A DNA stretch of 64,000 bases from Novosphingobium sp. UBA6272 (GTDB lineage: Bacteria; Pseudomonadota; Alphaproteobacteria; Sphingomonadales; Sphingomonadaceae), in NCBI RefSeq assembly GCF_002440635.1, contig NZ_DJUW01000006.1:1-64000 (forward strand), written 5' to 3'. The notes beneath the pieces are model-generated. The model was not told where the DNA came from, searched no databases, and was given only the letters and a program-made list of their open reading frames with translations. The position numbers and the translations under genes were made by a program. This document shows, one piece after another, positions 49,818 to 58,125 of the stretch. The stretch's first letter is position 1; every line of letters starts with the position of its first letter.

Positions 49818-49890
49818 TGCCCCGCTCCCCCCAGGTTCGGATATTGCGCCGACTATGCCGGGAAACGGGCAGCGTTGAAAGATGAGGGCT

Positions 49891-51123
49891 TCAATTGTCG
49901 CGGACTGGGCTGGTGCTGTCCATCTGGGGCGTAGTTTTGAGCAGGGCCAGCGCGGCCAGCGTGATCAGTGCGGCGATCGCATAAGGTACGCCCGGGAACT
50001 GGAACGGCGCGGCGGGAGAGGTGAACCAGGCCATCGGCCAGACCAGCACCATCGGGCCCAGGATCGATCCCAGACCCATCATCATCGCGGCGAGGCCCTG
50101 CACCTCGCCCTGCGTTTCCGGAGTGGCCCGGCGCGAAAGCATGGCCATCAGGCTTGGCTGGACCAGCGATTGCACCGCTACCGCCGCCAGCAGGGCGAAG
50201 GCGAGCGAGGTCGTCGAGGTGAAGGCATAGCCAACAAATCCGGCTCCGGCCCCGATCATCCCGACGGTCGCCGCGCCGCGCTCACCCAGACGCCGCACCA
50301 CGCGGCCGGTCAGCAGCGTCTGGCTGATGGCAATAACGATCCCGACCGCAGCCAGGCTCAGCCCGATCATCTGGTCCGACCAGCCCAGCGCGGCGATCCC
50401 CCAGAAGCTCCAGGTCAGCGGATAGACCAGGCTGGCGAGCTGCCACAGCAGTAGCACAAGCGCGATCCGGCGCATGCCCAGCGCTTGCCCGGCGGTCTTC
50501 CACGCCCCGAACGGGTTGGCCCGGGCGAGGGTGAAGCGGCGGCGCAGTTCCGGCTTCAGCGTTTCGGGAAAGGCGACCAGGCCATAGAGGAAATTGCCCA
50601 GCGACAGCGCGAGGGCGACCCAGAATGGCGCGCGTTCGCCGTACTGGGCGAGGAGTCCGCCCAGCGCCGGTCCGGCGACAAAGCCAAGCCCGAACCCGGC
50701 GGAAACCAGTGCGAAATTCTTGGCCCGATCCTCGGGCGCGGTAACATCGGCGATGGCGGCCTGGGCCGGTCCATAGGAGCCGCCGAAGACGCCGGTCAGC
50801 ACGCGTCCGATCACGATCAGCGTCACGCTGCCCGCTACTGCCAGCACCGCATAGTGCGCCGCCATTCCGCCCAGCGCGATCAGCAACACGCGCCGCCGGC
50901 CGAACGAATCCGAGAGGTTCCCCAGGATCGGCGCCGAGAAGAACGCGGCCAGCGCCATCAGCAGGCTCATCCAGGCACCGATCTCGATCGCGGCGTTGAG
51001 CTGGATATCGCCGACCCGCATCAGCAGCCGCGGCAGCACCGGCATGATCAGTCCGAAGCTCATCGCATCGAGCAGGATCGTGGTGAAGACGAACGGCATC
51101 ACATGGCGGCGCGGCTCGATCAT
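49891..51123 (-). CDS. MFS transporter, TetA/multidrug type
   Basis: 410 residues, twelve membrane helices. DHA1/TCR-type signature: TTILLDAMSFGLIMPVLPRL, the loop GNLSDSFGRRRVLLIALGG, and motif C-like GFGLGFVAGPALGGLL. It is a drug or metabolite/proton antiporter. The start at 51123 overlaps the stop of the acetyltransferase (ATGA), so the two are translationally coupled and may act on the same compound. Confidence 0.85.
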   Translation of the reverse strand: MIEPRRHVMPFVFTTILLDAMSFGLIMPVLPRLLMRVGDIQLNAAIEIGAWMSLLMALAAFFSAPILGNLSDSFGRRRVLLIALGGMAAHYAVLAVAGSVTLIVIGRVLTGVFGGSYGPAQAAIADVTAPEDRAKNFALVSAGFGLGFVAGPALGGLLAQYGERAPFWVALALSLGNFLYGLVAFPETLKPELRRRFTLARANPFGAWKTAGQALGMRRIALVLLLWQLASLVYPLTWSFWGIAALGWSDQMIGLSLAAVGIVIAISQTLLTGRVVRRLGERGAATVGMIGAGAGFVGYAFTSTTSLAFALLAAVAVQSLVQPSLMAMLSRRATPETQGEVQGLAAMMMGLGSILGPMVLVWPMAWFTSPAAPFQFPGVPYAIAALITLAALALLKTTPQMDSTSPVRDN

Positions 51124-51713
51124 CGGCCCGTTGCCATGGTCCAGAAATGGGGTCCGCCACCCGCGACGTCCCATTCGCTGATGATCGCATAGCCAAGCCG
51201 CTGGTACAGCCCGACATTGGAGGGGGTCGCCGTTTCCAGCACCGAAGGCACTCCGCGTTTCGCGCCCCGCGCCAGTCCGGTGCGGATCATCGCCCCGCCC
51301 AGGCCCTTGCCCTGGTGCTCGGGATGGACCCCGGCCATCTTGAGATAGATCCACTCCTCGCCCTTCGGGAGGTGCGTGGTGATCCCGTCATCGGTCCGCA
51401 GTGCACGCGGCAGGTGCCTTCCGAAGATCGGCAGGAAGCGCACCGCGCCCGGATGCCACAGCGGTTCGTGGTAATGGACCCGGCCCGGCTCGCGCCACAG
51501 CGTCACCGCCGAAACCTCGGGCGTGCCCAGCACCAGCCCGATCTTGAGATGCTGATCGACCATCCAGCCGATCAGCCGCGCCAGCCGCCGCGCCCGGCTG
51601 GCCGGATCGGGCAGCATGTAAACCATCGCCGGATCGTCGTGAAAGGCCGCGGCAAGTGTCGCCACCGCACGGTCACGGTGCGCCGCGCCCAGCTGGATGA
51701 TCTCGGGTTCCAT
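51120..51713 (-). CDS. GNAT family N-acetyltransferase
   Basis: 197 residues. Acetyl-CoA motif A in LKMAGVHPEHQGKGLGGAMI, with the preceding strand EEWIYLKM; N-terminal IIQLGAAHRDRAVATLAAAF; C-terminal LYQRLGYAIISEWDVAGGGP. The transferred substrate is unknown. It is coupled to an MFS exporter, which makes a detoxification pair possible. Confidence 0.82.
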   Translation of the reverse strand: MEPEIIQLGAAHRDRAVATLAAAFHDDPAMVYMLPDPASRARRLARLIGWMVDQHLKIGLVLGTPEVSAVTLWREPGRVHYHEPLWHPGAVRFLPIFGRHLPRALRTDDGITTHLPKGEEWIYLKMAGVHPEHQGKGLGGAMIRTGLARGAKRGVPSVLETATPSNVGLYQRLGYAIISEWDVAGGGPHFWTMATGR

Positions 51714-51767
51714 CGGCTTGACCTGCCAGCCTTGCAGGACGAGGGCAACCGCCCTAACGAATTGGCC

Positions 51768-52262
51768 ATGGCTTTCCGCTCGTTCCGCCCGCGTCTGCGC
51801 GCCTTTCAGTCGATGCGCGGCTCACCGCCCGATCCGGGCTTCGTGGCCGATCTGGAGTTTCTGGAGAACCGCGATCTGGATCTGTCGATCCGGCTTGGCG
51901 CGATGCTCGGCTTCAATGCGCTGCTGATCACCATCGGCACCCATCCGGTCTCGGCCAGCCCCGGCGCGCCGCTCAGCCTCGATGCCGCCAGCCAGCCGCT
52001 GCTGACCCTGCTCAGCCTCGTCGGGCTGCTGCCGATCGTCGCGTCTTGTGTTTTCGCGCTCAGGGCCTTGATGCTGGGCGAAGAGTTCGACAGCGAAGGA
52101 ATTGCCGACGACGACGCAGCGCGGCAAAGGCTGTTCGCGACCTTCATCCATTCGATCGACGTCCAGGCCCGCTATCTCGGCCTCGCCATCCGCTCCACTC
52201 TCGCTGGCGGAGCACTGACCATGCTGTGCTGGGCCGCCATTCTTCTGGTCAAGATCGGATAA
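51768..52262 (+). CDS. Predicted membrane protein
   Basis: 164 residues. N-terminal basic segment, then LEFLENRDLDLSIRLGAMLG, two membrane helices in the middle (MLGFNALLITIGTHPVSA, LLTLLSLVGLLPIVASCVFA) and one at the C-terminus (STLAGGALTMLCWAAILLVK). An acidic loop separates them. No family recognised with certainty. Four bases before the PhnA-like gene. Confidence 0.6.
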   Translation: MAFRSFRPRLRAFQSMRGSPPDPGFVADLEFLENRDLDLSIRLGAMLGFNALLITIGTHPVSASPGAPLSLDAASQPLLTLLSLVGLLPIVASCVFALRALMLGEEFDSEGIADDDAARQRLFATFIHSIDVQARYLGLAIRSTLAGGALTMLCWAAILLVKIG

Positions 52263-52265
52263 GCG

Positions 52266-52568
52266 ATGAGCGACGAAGACTATGTCTATGACGAAGATAG
52301 CGGCGAATGGCTGCCGGCTTCGGAACTGGCGGCCAAGCGCGCTGCCGAGGATAGGGTGGAAGTGCGCGACGCGGTCGGCAATCTGCTGGCCGATGGCGAT
52401 GCGGTGACGCTGATCAAGGACCTGACCGTCAAGGGCGCAGGCCAGACGCTGAAGCAGGGCACAGTCATTCCCTCGATCCGCCTGACCGGCGATGCGCAGG
52501 AGATTGACTGCCGTTATCCCGGGATAAAAGGCCTGGTCCTGCGCGCCGAATTCGTGCGCAAGCGCTAG
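52266..52568 (+). CDS. PhnA-like (YjdM) domain protein
   Basis: 100 residues. The C-terminal 70 match the PhnA/YjdM beta domain: VEVRDAVGNLLADGDAVTLI, KDLTVKGAGQTLKQGTVIPS and IDCRYPGIKGLVLRAEFV. The usual N-terminal zinc ribbon is absent, replaced by an acidic stretch (MSDEDYVYDEDSGEWLPASE). The family's biochemical role is unknown; it is not required for phosphonate use in E. coli. Confidence 0.8.
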   Translation: MSDEDYVYDEDSGEWLPASELAAKRAAEDRVEVRDAVGNLLADGDAVTLIKDLTVKGAGQTLKQGTVIPSIRLTGDAQEIDCRYPGIKGLVLRAEFVRKR

Positions 52569-52572
52569 GTTT

Positions 52573-53502
52573 TCAGCCCCGGCCGAGCAGCCGCCGCATC
52601 AGTCCCGGGGTTTCAGTCACCTCATCGATTGCCTCGGCTTCGGCGCTTTCGAGGCGGCGGCGCAGCGCTGTGCCGGCCGGGCTGACATCGTCTTCGGCTA
52701 CCAGGCGGCCGCGCTGGATCAGGTTGAACCGCGACAGGACCGGCAAGGCATCATCTTCGGCTTCGTCCGCGTCATTGACTGGCTTTGCCGCCGGAGCCTG
52801 GCGAACCACCGGCCAGTGGACCGAGACCACTTCAGGGCGCATGTCGATCATGCCGGAAATTACCGGGATCGTTCCGCCCAGGCCATGCCGGTCCAGTTGG
52901 ACCGCAACCGCCTGGTGAAAGCGCAGCGCGCGCCACCAGCAGCCCAGCACGAACTCGACATAGCGCAGCGGAGCCGGGGCGGCATCGTTCTCGCGAATGA
53001 AGTGGCGCTGCTTGTGATGGATCAGCGCGGTATTGAGCTCGTCGAGCCCCTCGATCTCGAGGAACGCCTCCAGATCCTCGTCGCGGCCGGCCCAGGCCGG
53101 GCTCTCCTCGCGGCATTGCTGCAGTGCTTCGCCCGGCTCGGCCCGGGACCAGTCCCAGGCTTCATCGGTGTAAAGGCCCAGCATCATGTAGGGGCGGTGC
53201 GTTGACCCCTTCTCGAAGGCCAGATCGCTTTCGTTGCCCATGGCCACGGTTGCGCCGGTGATCGCTTCGCCTTCGTGAGCGGCCACGGCATCGGCGAGCT
53301 CTTCCCAGCCGATGATCGCGACCCGGTCGAGGCTGGCCTGGCGGCACAGCCGCATCATCTCGCCGCCGGTCTGGACCAGCGCGCTGCGCAGGATCCGCTC
53401 TGCCTCGGCCAGCTCGCGCCGCTCGAACAGGGCGCGCAGCGTCTCTTCCCAGGCGGCTTCGCCTGCGGCGCTGGCAAATGTGGTTTGCAAGACGTGAGTC
53501 AT
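52573..53502 (-). CDS. Hypothetical protein
   Basis: 309 residues from the ATG at 53502. Mainly helical and acidic with many tryptophans; no signal peptide. Conserved-looking stretches: GGEMMRLCRQASLDRVAIIG and FVLGCWWRALRFHQAVAVQL. The C-terminus (GTALRRRLESAEAEAIDEV) is charged. No family recognised. Transcribed towards the PhnA-like gene (convergent). Confidence 0.6.
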   Translation of the reverse strand: MTHVLQTTFASAAGEAAWEETLRALFERRELAEAERILRSALVQTGGEMMRLCRQASLDRVAIIGWEELADAVAAHEGEAITGATVAMGNESDLAFEKGSTHRPYMMLGLYTDEAWDWSRAEPGEALQQCREESPAWAGRDEDLEAFLEIEGLDELNTALIHHKQRHFIRENDAAPAPLRYVEFVLGCWWRALRFHQAVAVQLDRHGLGGTIPVISGMIDMRPEVVSVHWPVVRQAPAAKPVNDADEAEDDALPVLSRFNLIQRGRLVAEDDVSPAGTALRRRLESAEAEAIDEVTETPGLMRRLLGRG

Positions 53503-53723
53503 GCCCGTTCCCTTCACGGCTGGGCCCCAAGCCCCGCCTTTGCGCGCAGGGTAAGGCAAAATGGTCAGCGCCCGGTTAACCGCAGCAAAATTCCTGCCCG
53601 GCTGCCGCCTGCTCAGCGGCGGGGCGCCAGTCAAATTTCCCCCGCGACGCTGCCGTTTGGCCGTGTTAGGCTTCGCGCGCCGGGGCAATCGGGCGATACG
53701 GCGCAGCGGGGGAAATTCCGGAA

Positions 53724-54080
53724 ATGAGCGAATGGAAAATGGCCAGCGCGCCGTACAGCGACGGCGCGCGCGACCTGACGATGGACCTTAATGCCGATGG
53801 CGTATCCGGCACGATCGCGGGCAGCGTGGTGTTCAAGGGCACTACCTTCACCGTCTCGGGCGTCTGGGCCGCCGCCGGCAGCGAGCCTGACCGCGACTAT
53901 ACCGTGATCGGCCTGTCCGGCGCCAATGCATCCAGCCCGACCCGCACCATCGCCCTGGTCGCCACCGTGGTGATGGGCGGCGGCTCGGCCCAGGGCATGG
54001 ACGTCAACCTGGTCACCGCGTCCAGCGCGGATGACACCGAACGCACCTGGGGCGGGGCGGTGCAGGCGATCTCGTACTGA
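53724..54080 (+). CDS. Hypothetical beta-rich protein
   Basis: 118 residues, no signal peptide. Short strands separated by Gly/Asp turns (LTMDLNADGVSGTIAGSVVF, FTVSGVWAAAGSEPDRDYTV) suggest a small beta sandwich. No family recognised. A GGGGGAAATTCCGGAA stretch precedes the ATG, with a usable GGGGGA site. Confidence 0.5.
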   Translation: MSEWKMASAPYSDGARDLTMDLNADGVSGTIAGSVVFKGTTFTVSGVWAAAGSEPDRDYTVIGLSGANASSPTRTIALVATVVMGGGSAQGMDVNLVTASSADDTERTWGGAVQAISY

Positions 54081-54145
54081 ACCTGCCGCGGCAGCGCGGA
54101 AGTTCACACAGTTCACAGGGTCCATGGCGCGGGAAACACCCTGCG

Positions 54146-54454
54146 TCATTCCGCGTCACCCGCTGTCACCGGGTGTAACCCTGCGTCACCCGGGGTGATC
54201 GGCGCGGCGGCCGGAGGCAGCCCGCGCCCGGCCCGCTCGGCCATGGTCCAGAGCACGGCCAGCTCGGGCCGCCGCGCCCGCAGCCGATAGGCCGATTGCC
54301 GGCTCATCCCCGCCGCCGCCACCGCCGCGCCGACCGATCCGGTGGCATCGAGCATCGCCAGAAACACCTGCAGCCGCAGCGGCGTCCAGCGCCGTGGGTG
54401 GAGCGGGTGGATCGAAGGGTGCTGGCGGGGCGGGCGCTGAGAATGGGCTGGCAT
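54146..54454 (-). CDS. Small helix-turn-helix protein
   Basis: 102 residues. The centre is a helix-turn-helix: WTPLRLQVFLAMLDATGSVG, then AAVAAAGMSRQSAYRLRARR with a typical recognition helix. A short Pro/Ala-rich tail follows. Sphingomonads carry several such small regulators. It may regulate neighbours or itself; no target is visible. The frame is open upstream, but the ATG at 54454 fits the fold. Confidence 0.65.
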   Translation of the reverse strand: MPAHSQRPPRQHPSIHPLHPRRWTPLRLQVFLAMLDATGSVGAAVAAAGMSRQSAYRLRARRPELAVLWTMAERAGRGLPPAAAPITPGDAGLHPVTAGDAE

Positions 54455-54656
54455 GGCCCGGATTAAGGCAGATTCGCGCGGTGTAGGAAAATGGATTTCA
54501 GGCGATGCGGTGCGGCGTTGGCCCGCCACGACCAGCTGGGCATCGCTCGCCAGCAGGGCATGGCCGTTGATCGCCCCGATCTCGGCAAGCCGCAGCGCGG
54601 CGGATCGGGCCGTCTGCACGGCTCCGACCCTGCCCCGCCTTTGCTTCGCTGCTGCC

Positions 54657-55226
54657 CTAGTCGGCGATTTCGCAGACCGACATCCGGCCTTCCTGGGTGG
54701 TGCGCCATTGCCCGGTCCAGCGCCCGCCGACGGCATAGGCCGCGACCGGGCATTTGTTCTGGGCGTCGGCCTGGTTCCAGATCGGCCCGGCGTTGACCAG
54801 GCGAACCCGCGGCGGCGGGGGCGGGGGAGGCGGCGGCGGAGCGCTGGCCATGCCGCCCCCGCGGCTCGCCCCGGTAATATCGTAAAGATCGCTGCGCGGA
54901 CCGCCGCCGGTGCCATAGCTGATCTTGCGGCGGAACAGGTCGAGCTGGATCTGCACGTTGCGGCTGGGGTCGTTCAGATAGACCGACCATTCGTCGCGCT
55001 GCATCTCGGCAAAGCGGAACGCCACCTGGCCGCTCCGGTTGAGCTCGGCCCAGCTGCCGTCGGCCTGCCGGACATACTGACCGCCGGCGAACCAGACCGT
55101 CCGTACGTTCCAGCCGTTGACGTCGGTCCCCGGCTGCGCCGCAACCGGCCCCGCCGCCGCCAGCATCAGACCCGCACTGCCCAATCCCGCCAGCGCAAGC
55201 GCCAGCGCACCATGAATTGCCTTCAT
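54657..55226 (-). CDS. Exported protein with possible MVL-type lectin domain
   Basis: 189 residues. Signal peptide (LALAGLGSAGLMLAAAGPVA), a first domain of about 90 residues (WFAGGQYVRQADGSWAELNR), a run of ten prolines, then a C-terminal domain. The latter reads VNAGPIWNQADAQNKCPVAA, WTGQWRTTQEGRMSVCEIAD. It matches the mannan-binding lectin (MVL) repeat: GPIWNxxDAxxKCP and WxGxWxTTxxGxMSVC. It is probably secreted and may bind sugars or glycans. Confidence 0.72.
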   Translation of the reverse strand: MKAIHGALALALAGLGSAGLMLAAAGPVAAQPGTDVNGWNVRTVWFAGGQYVRQADGSWAELNRSGQVAFRFAEMQRDEWSVYLNDPSRNVQIQLDLFRRKISYGTGGGPRSDLYDITGASRGGGMASAPPPPPPPPPPRVRLVNAGPIWNQADAQNKCPVAAYAVGGRWTGQWRTTQEGRMSVCEIAD

Positions 55227-55346
55227 TCCGGAATTCCCCGTTGTGCCGACGTTGCAGCTGCTTGCGCCTCGTGACCGCAGCCTAGACGGAGCCGTGTGAT
55301 TGGCAAGTGTGGTGGGGGAGGGGGTGTTAATGCTTCAAGCGAGGCG

Positions 55347-55655
55347 TCAGGCTGCGTCTTTCAGATCAGCCTCACACTTCAGCCGCATCCCCAGCGCCGC
55401 CATCACCTTGAGCAGCGTGTCGAGCGTCGGATTGCCGTTCTCGCTGAGCGCCGTGTAGAGCGCCTGGCGATTGACCCCGGTCTTGGCGGCCAGCTTGGTC
55501 ATCCCTTCGCTGCGTGCGATTACCCCCAGCGCATGGGCGATATAGGGCACATGCCCGCTTTCCAGCGCATCGTTGAGCAGATCGATCACGCCATCGGGCG
55601 TGGTGATGTATTTGGCCGCATCGAACGGCGTGGTTTCAAGCTTTGCCATCATCAA
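55347..55655 (-). CDS. HigA-type antitoxin
   Basis: 102 residues. TTPFDAAKYITTPDGVIDLL, ALESGHVPYIAHALGVIARS, then a helix-turn-helix EGMTKLAAKTGVNRQALYTA and LSENGNPTLDTLLKVMAALG. This is the 'addiction module antidote' group that pairs with a HigB/RelE-like toxin of the COG3657 type. The toxin lies upstream, 48 bases away, as in higBA operons. Confidence 0.82.
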   Translation of the reverse strand: MMMAKLETTPFDAAKYITTPDGVIDLLNDALESGHVPYIAHALGVIARSEGMTKLAAKTGVNRQALYTALSENGNPTLDTLLKVMAALGMRLKCEADLKDAA

Positions 55656-55703
55656 TTCCTTTGCCCTGTACTTCCCAAGGGACGGGCTGCCCCTCGCCTG
55701 ATT

Positions 55704-55994
55704 TCAAATTTCCTTCGCCAAACGCTTCGCCAGCTTGATCGCCCGATCCTGCCCGCGCTTGTCGCTGCCGCACAGCAGGAACACGATCACCCGGCCGCGG
55801 ATCGTGTAGTAGAGCCGATAGCCCGGCCCAAAATCGACCCTGAGCTCGCTGACTCCGTCACCAACCGTCTTCCAATCGCCCAACAGCCCTGACCGCACCC
55901 GAACCAGCCGCGTGGCGATCTTCTCCTTGGCCCGCACGTCGGGCAAACCATCGAGCCATTCGGCGAACTCGGCGGTTTGCTCGATCTGATATAT
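55704..55994 (-). CDS. HigB/RelE-like toxin without a normal start codon
   Basis: COG3657-type toxin: YQIEQTAEFAEWLDGLPDVR, ARKIATRL-like helix, GVSELRVDFGPGYRLYYTIR and GRVIVFLLCGSDKRGQD. Homology begins at about 55994, where ATA stands in the place of an initiation codon (ATA TAT CAG ATC). No ATG, GTG or TTG lies in frame upstream before a TAA at 56003-56001, and the next TTG (55946) would lose 16 residues of the first helix. Either AUA is used weakly or the toxin is silenced by loss of its start. Confidence 0.75.
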   Translation of the reverse strand: MYQIEQTAEFAEWLDGLPDVRAKEKIATRLVRVRSGLLGDWKTVGDGVSELRVDFGPGYRLYYTIRGRVIVFLLCGSDKRGQDRAIKLAKRLAKEI

Positions 55995-56008
55995 TGTCGG
56001 TTATACAC

Positions 56009-56268
56009 GACGAATTGGAGTTTGGGTCAAGGGATGTGCCTGGAGGTTTGGCGAATTGTAACCGAAATCCAGGTGCCCCCGCATCGTCATCCGACATCGG
56101 GTCGGTCGATCTGGCGAGACGACCTTGAACAGCCGGGGGCTGTTCAACCCGTTGCCCTCGACCCGGGATCCCGCTTCCTTCTGCGACGTTGGAATAGGCA
56201 GCTGGACCCCGGATCAAGTCCGGGGTGACGAGTTGGGTTTGGGGGTTGTTGCGGCTGTCACCGTTACC
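56009..56268. other. Intergenic region with a REP-like hairpin
   Basis: No gene seen. It contains AGCCGGGGGCTGTTCAACCC around 56131-56150 and the hairpin GGACCCCGGATCAAGTCCGG with GGTGACG (56204-56230), a dispersed alphaproteobacterial repeat. It separates the toxin-antitoxin pair from the low-GC module. Confidence 0.5.
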
Positions 56269-56814
56269 CTAAGCTGTAAATCTATGGGGAACAGGAAGTA
56301 GGACGCGAGACAGAAAATTAGCGAACCGGAGTTGAAAATTCTCCCGATACATGTCGTTTAGGATGCAGCGCCGCTGAACCTCCGCAGCGTTGATCTGACG
56401 ATAGAGTTCGTTCGTTGCTAAGCAAAAAACAGACCTGAAGTCAAAAGTCAGACTCGGCAACCCAACGGCGGCAGAATCTCTCTCGGGGGGTACCGCAGAG
56501 AACAATTGAAACCGCTCGTTCTTGTTATTCTCGACGGGCTTCCAAAGATCCCGACCGCCGATGCTAGCTTTTATGGATGTTGATAGCTGACCTTCAATCA
56601 ACAGGATATACTCTAGATTACCAGCGAGGCCAGATTTTCTCTTATCAAAATCTTGCAAGAGATCGCAGTCTTGATTGACTATTATAGCATATCTCTTAAT
56701 TTTGGGCTGCACCTCGTCTTCTTGGGGCAGATAGTCATGAATTGTCAGTCCGCTAAGAATCTCACCTTGGCGAAGTTCCAAATTACCGGAAGGGGAAAAT
56801 GCCTCTACCGCCAT
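56269..56814 (-). CDS. Third gene of the TIGR04255 module, unknown function
   Basis: 181 residues, no signal peptide. Conserved-looking core: GEILSGLTIHDYLPQEDEVQ, YAIIVNQDCDLLQDFDKRK, then LEYILLIEGQLSTSIKASIG. The motif QDCDL holds the only early cysteine. Low GC, unlike its chromosomal surroundings. It starts three bases after the stop of the middle gene, so it is in the same operon. No function is proposed. Confidence 0.6.
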   Translation of the reverse strand: MAVEAFSPSGNLELRQGEILSGLTIHDYLPQEDEVQPKIKRYAIIVNQDCDLLQDFDKRKSGLAGNLEYILLIEGQLSTSIKASIGGRDLWKPVENNKNERFQLFSAVPPERDSAAVGLPSLTFDFRSVFCLATNELYRQINAAEVQRRCILNDMYRENFQLRFANFLSRVLLPVPHRFTA

Positions 56815-56817
56815 CCG

Positions 56818-57243
56818 TCAATCTGCAGAAAACACTTCAGATTCGCTTGCTTCGCGAATCCTTTTTGCCTTCTTGCGCTCTAACAGTCCATATACGCCAG
56901 CGTTCTCGACCTCGAGTGATCGATAGTGCTGATGAATATCCATTAGAGTTGACGCTGCTTCTTTAACAGCATTGTCGCCCAAATAAGACAGAATATAGAG
57001 GGACACAATTCTCGAATACGCGGCATCTGTCAGATGCTCAAGCCTATTGTGGTCACCCAAACTCACATTTGCAGTGCAAAGAACTCCGCCATGAGAATCG
57101 TCGTCCCAGCTGTGAAAGCTAAGGTGCCCGCGGTCCCAGAGCGTCGTGCAGTCGATCTCTGATCGCCCACCGAAATGCCCTACCGATGCGCCGATTATAG
57201 ATGGCAAAGAGGTTGTGAACTTCGCACGCCTCAATTCGTCCAC
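56818..57243 (-). CDS. Middle gene of the TIGR04255 module, unknown function
   Basis: The open frame runs from 57291, overlapping the upstream gene by 173 bases. Candidate starts are ATG 57291, GTG 57243, TTG 57234 or, without overlap, GTG 57066. Start chosen here is tentative. Content after the overlap: HLSFHSWDDDSHGGVLCTAN, RLEHLTDAAYSRIVSLYILS and a charged helical end (LLERKKAKRIREASESEVF). It is in the +1 frame relative to the upstream gene, whose end reads CCT TAG C. A +1 shift there would fuse the two proteins. Confidence 0.5.
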   Translation of the reverse strand: MDELRRAKFTTSLPSIIGASVGHFGGRSEIDCTTLWDRGHLSFHSWDDDSHGGVLCTANVSLGDHNRLEHLTDAAYSRIVSLYILSYLGDNAVKEAASTLMDIHQHYRSLEVENAGVYGLLERKKAKRIREASESEVFSAD

Positions 57244-57907
57244 CGCGATAGAAGTCGAAGTCAATGATGTATTGGGTTTCATCGGAATCATCCGTTTCTA
57301 CAATGCCATGTTGAAAGAAAAGTCCATCTCCAGTCTCATGATCCAAGCATCTCACCTGATGCTGAGCTTCATCTACCAACCCTTCCCAATCAGAAGACAC
57401 CAGCTCAGACACAACTGGTTCTGACAGCAGTTCAGACCAAGCGATTTCATCCAGACCTAGCGAACTTCTCGTAATTACATTGCGGTATCTTAGGCCAATC
57501 CTGTTGTAAAATACTGGTCTATAGAGCTCGCTTAGTGCTGCAAATGCTGCTTCACATGTATCCCAGAACACCTCCCACCGCGCGTATGCTTTCGTCGAGA
57601 TTGTAAGTGCATCAGCGAGGAGCGTGACTGATACTACATTATCTTCGTCACGAAATGTATACCCCGTACCGGCAGTTGGTGCTCCGATCGCCTGGAGCAA
57701 TTCCTGCGGAATCTGCTGCGCCGCCCGACTGGCAGATCGCTCCAATATGGGGAGCCGATCTCGCAGCCGCTCTTGAAAATCAGCTGGCGGCTGCGCTTCA
57801 ATTTTCAAGATTGTTGGGTAGCGAACCTGACAAATGACCTCGCGCAGCGGATTTCGCTCATAAACGGTTCGTGGCGCATCTGGAAAAAGATTATCAATTC
57901 CAGGCAT
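57119..57907 (-). CDS. TIGR04255 family protein
   Basis: 262 residues. The N-terminus YERNPLREVICQVRYPTIL is the hallmark of the sporadically distributed TIGR04255 family. Further marks: YTFRDEDNVVSVTLLADALT, ISTKAYARWEVFWDTCEAAF, FYNRIGLRYRNVI and the C-terminal RAFRWAIRDRLHDALGP. Family function is unknown to me; its patchy distribution suggests mobile or defence-related use. First gene of a low-GC three-gene operon. Confidence 0.8.
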   Translation of the reverse strand: MPGIDNLFPDAPRTVYERNPLREVICQVRYPTILKIEAQPPADFQERLRDRLPILERSASRAAQQIPQELLQAIGAPTAGTGYTFRDEDNVVSVTLLADALTISTKAYARWEVFWDTCEAAFAALSELYRPVFYNRIGLRYRNVITRSSLGLDEIAWSELLSEPVVSELVSSDWEGLVDEAQHQVRCLDHETGDGLFFQHGIVETDDSDETQYIIDFDFYRGGRIEACEVHNLFAIYNRRIGRAFRWAIRDRLHDALGPRAP

Positions 57908-58125
57908 CTATTTTCTTTTCCAACGGGTTTTCCACATTCTGGATATCTTCATGACGAATGCAGATTGCAAGGTCTAGTCTGAAATTGTGTTTTTCCAGAG
58001 CATCAGCACCGGCTTCGCTGCCTCACCTGGCTCGGTGCAGTGGGCGCTGCGCGGGTTACGGTGACAGGTCGTAAACCCCCAAAACGCCCAGTGAATTAGA
58101 TCTTCGGCCAACTTCGCCTGGAAAC

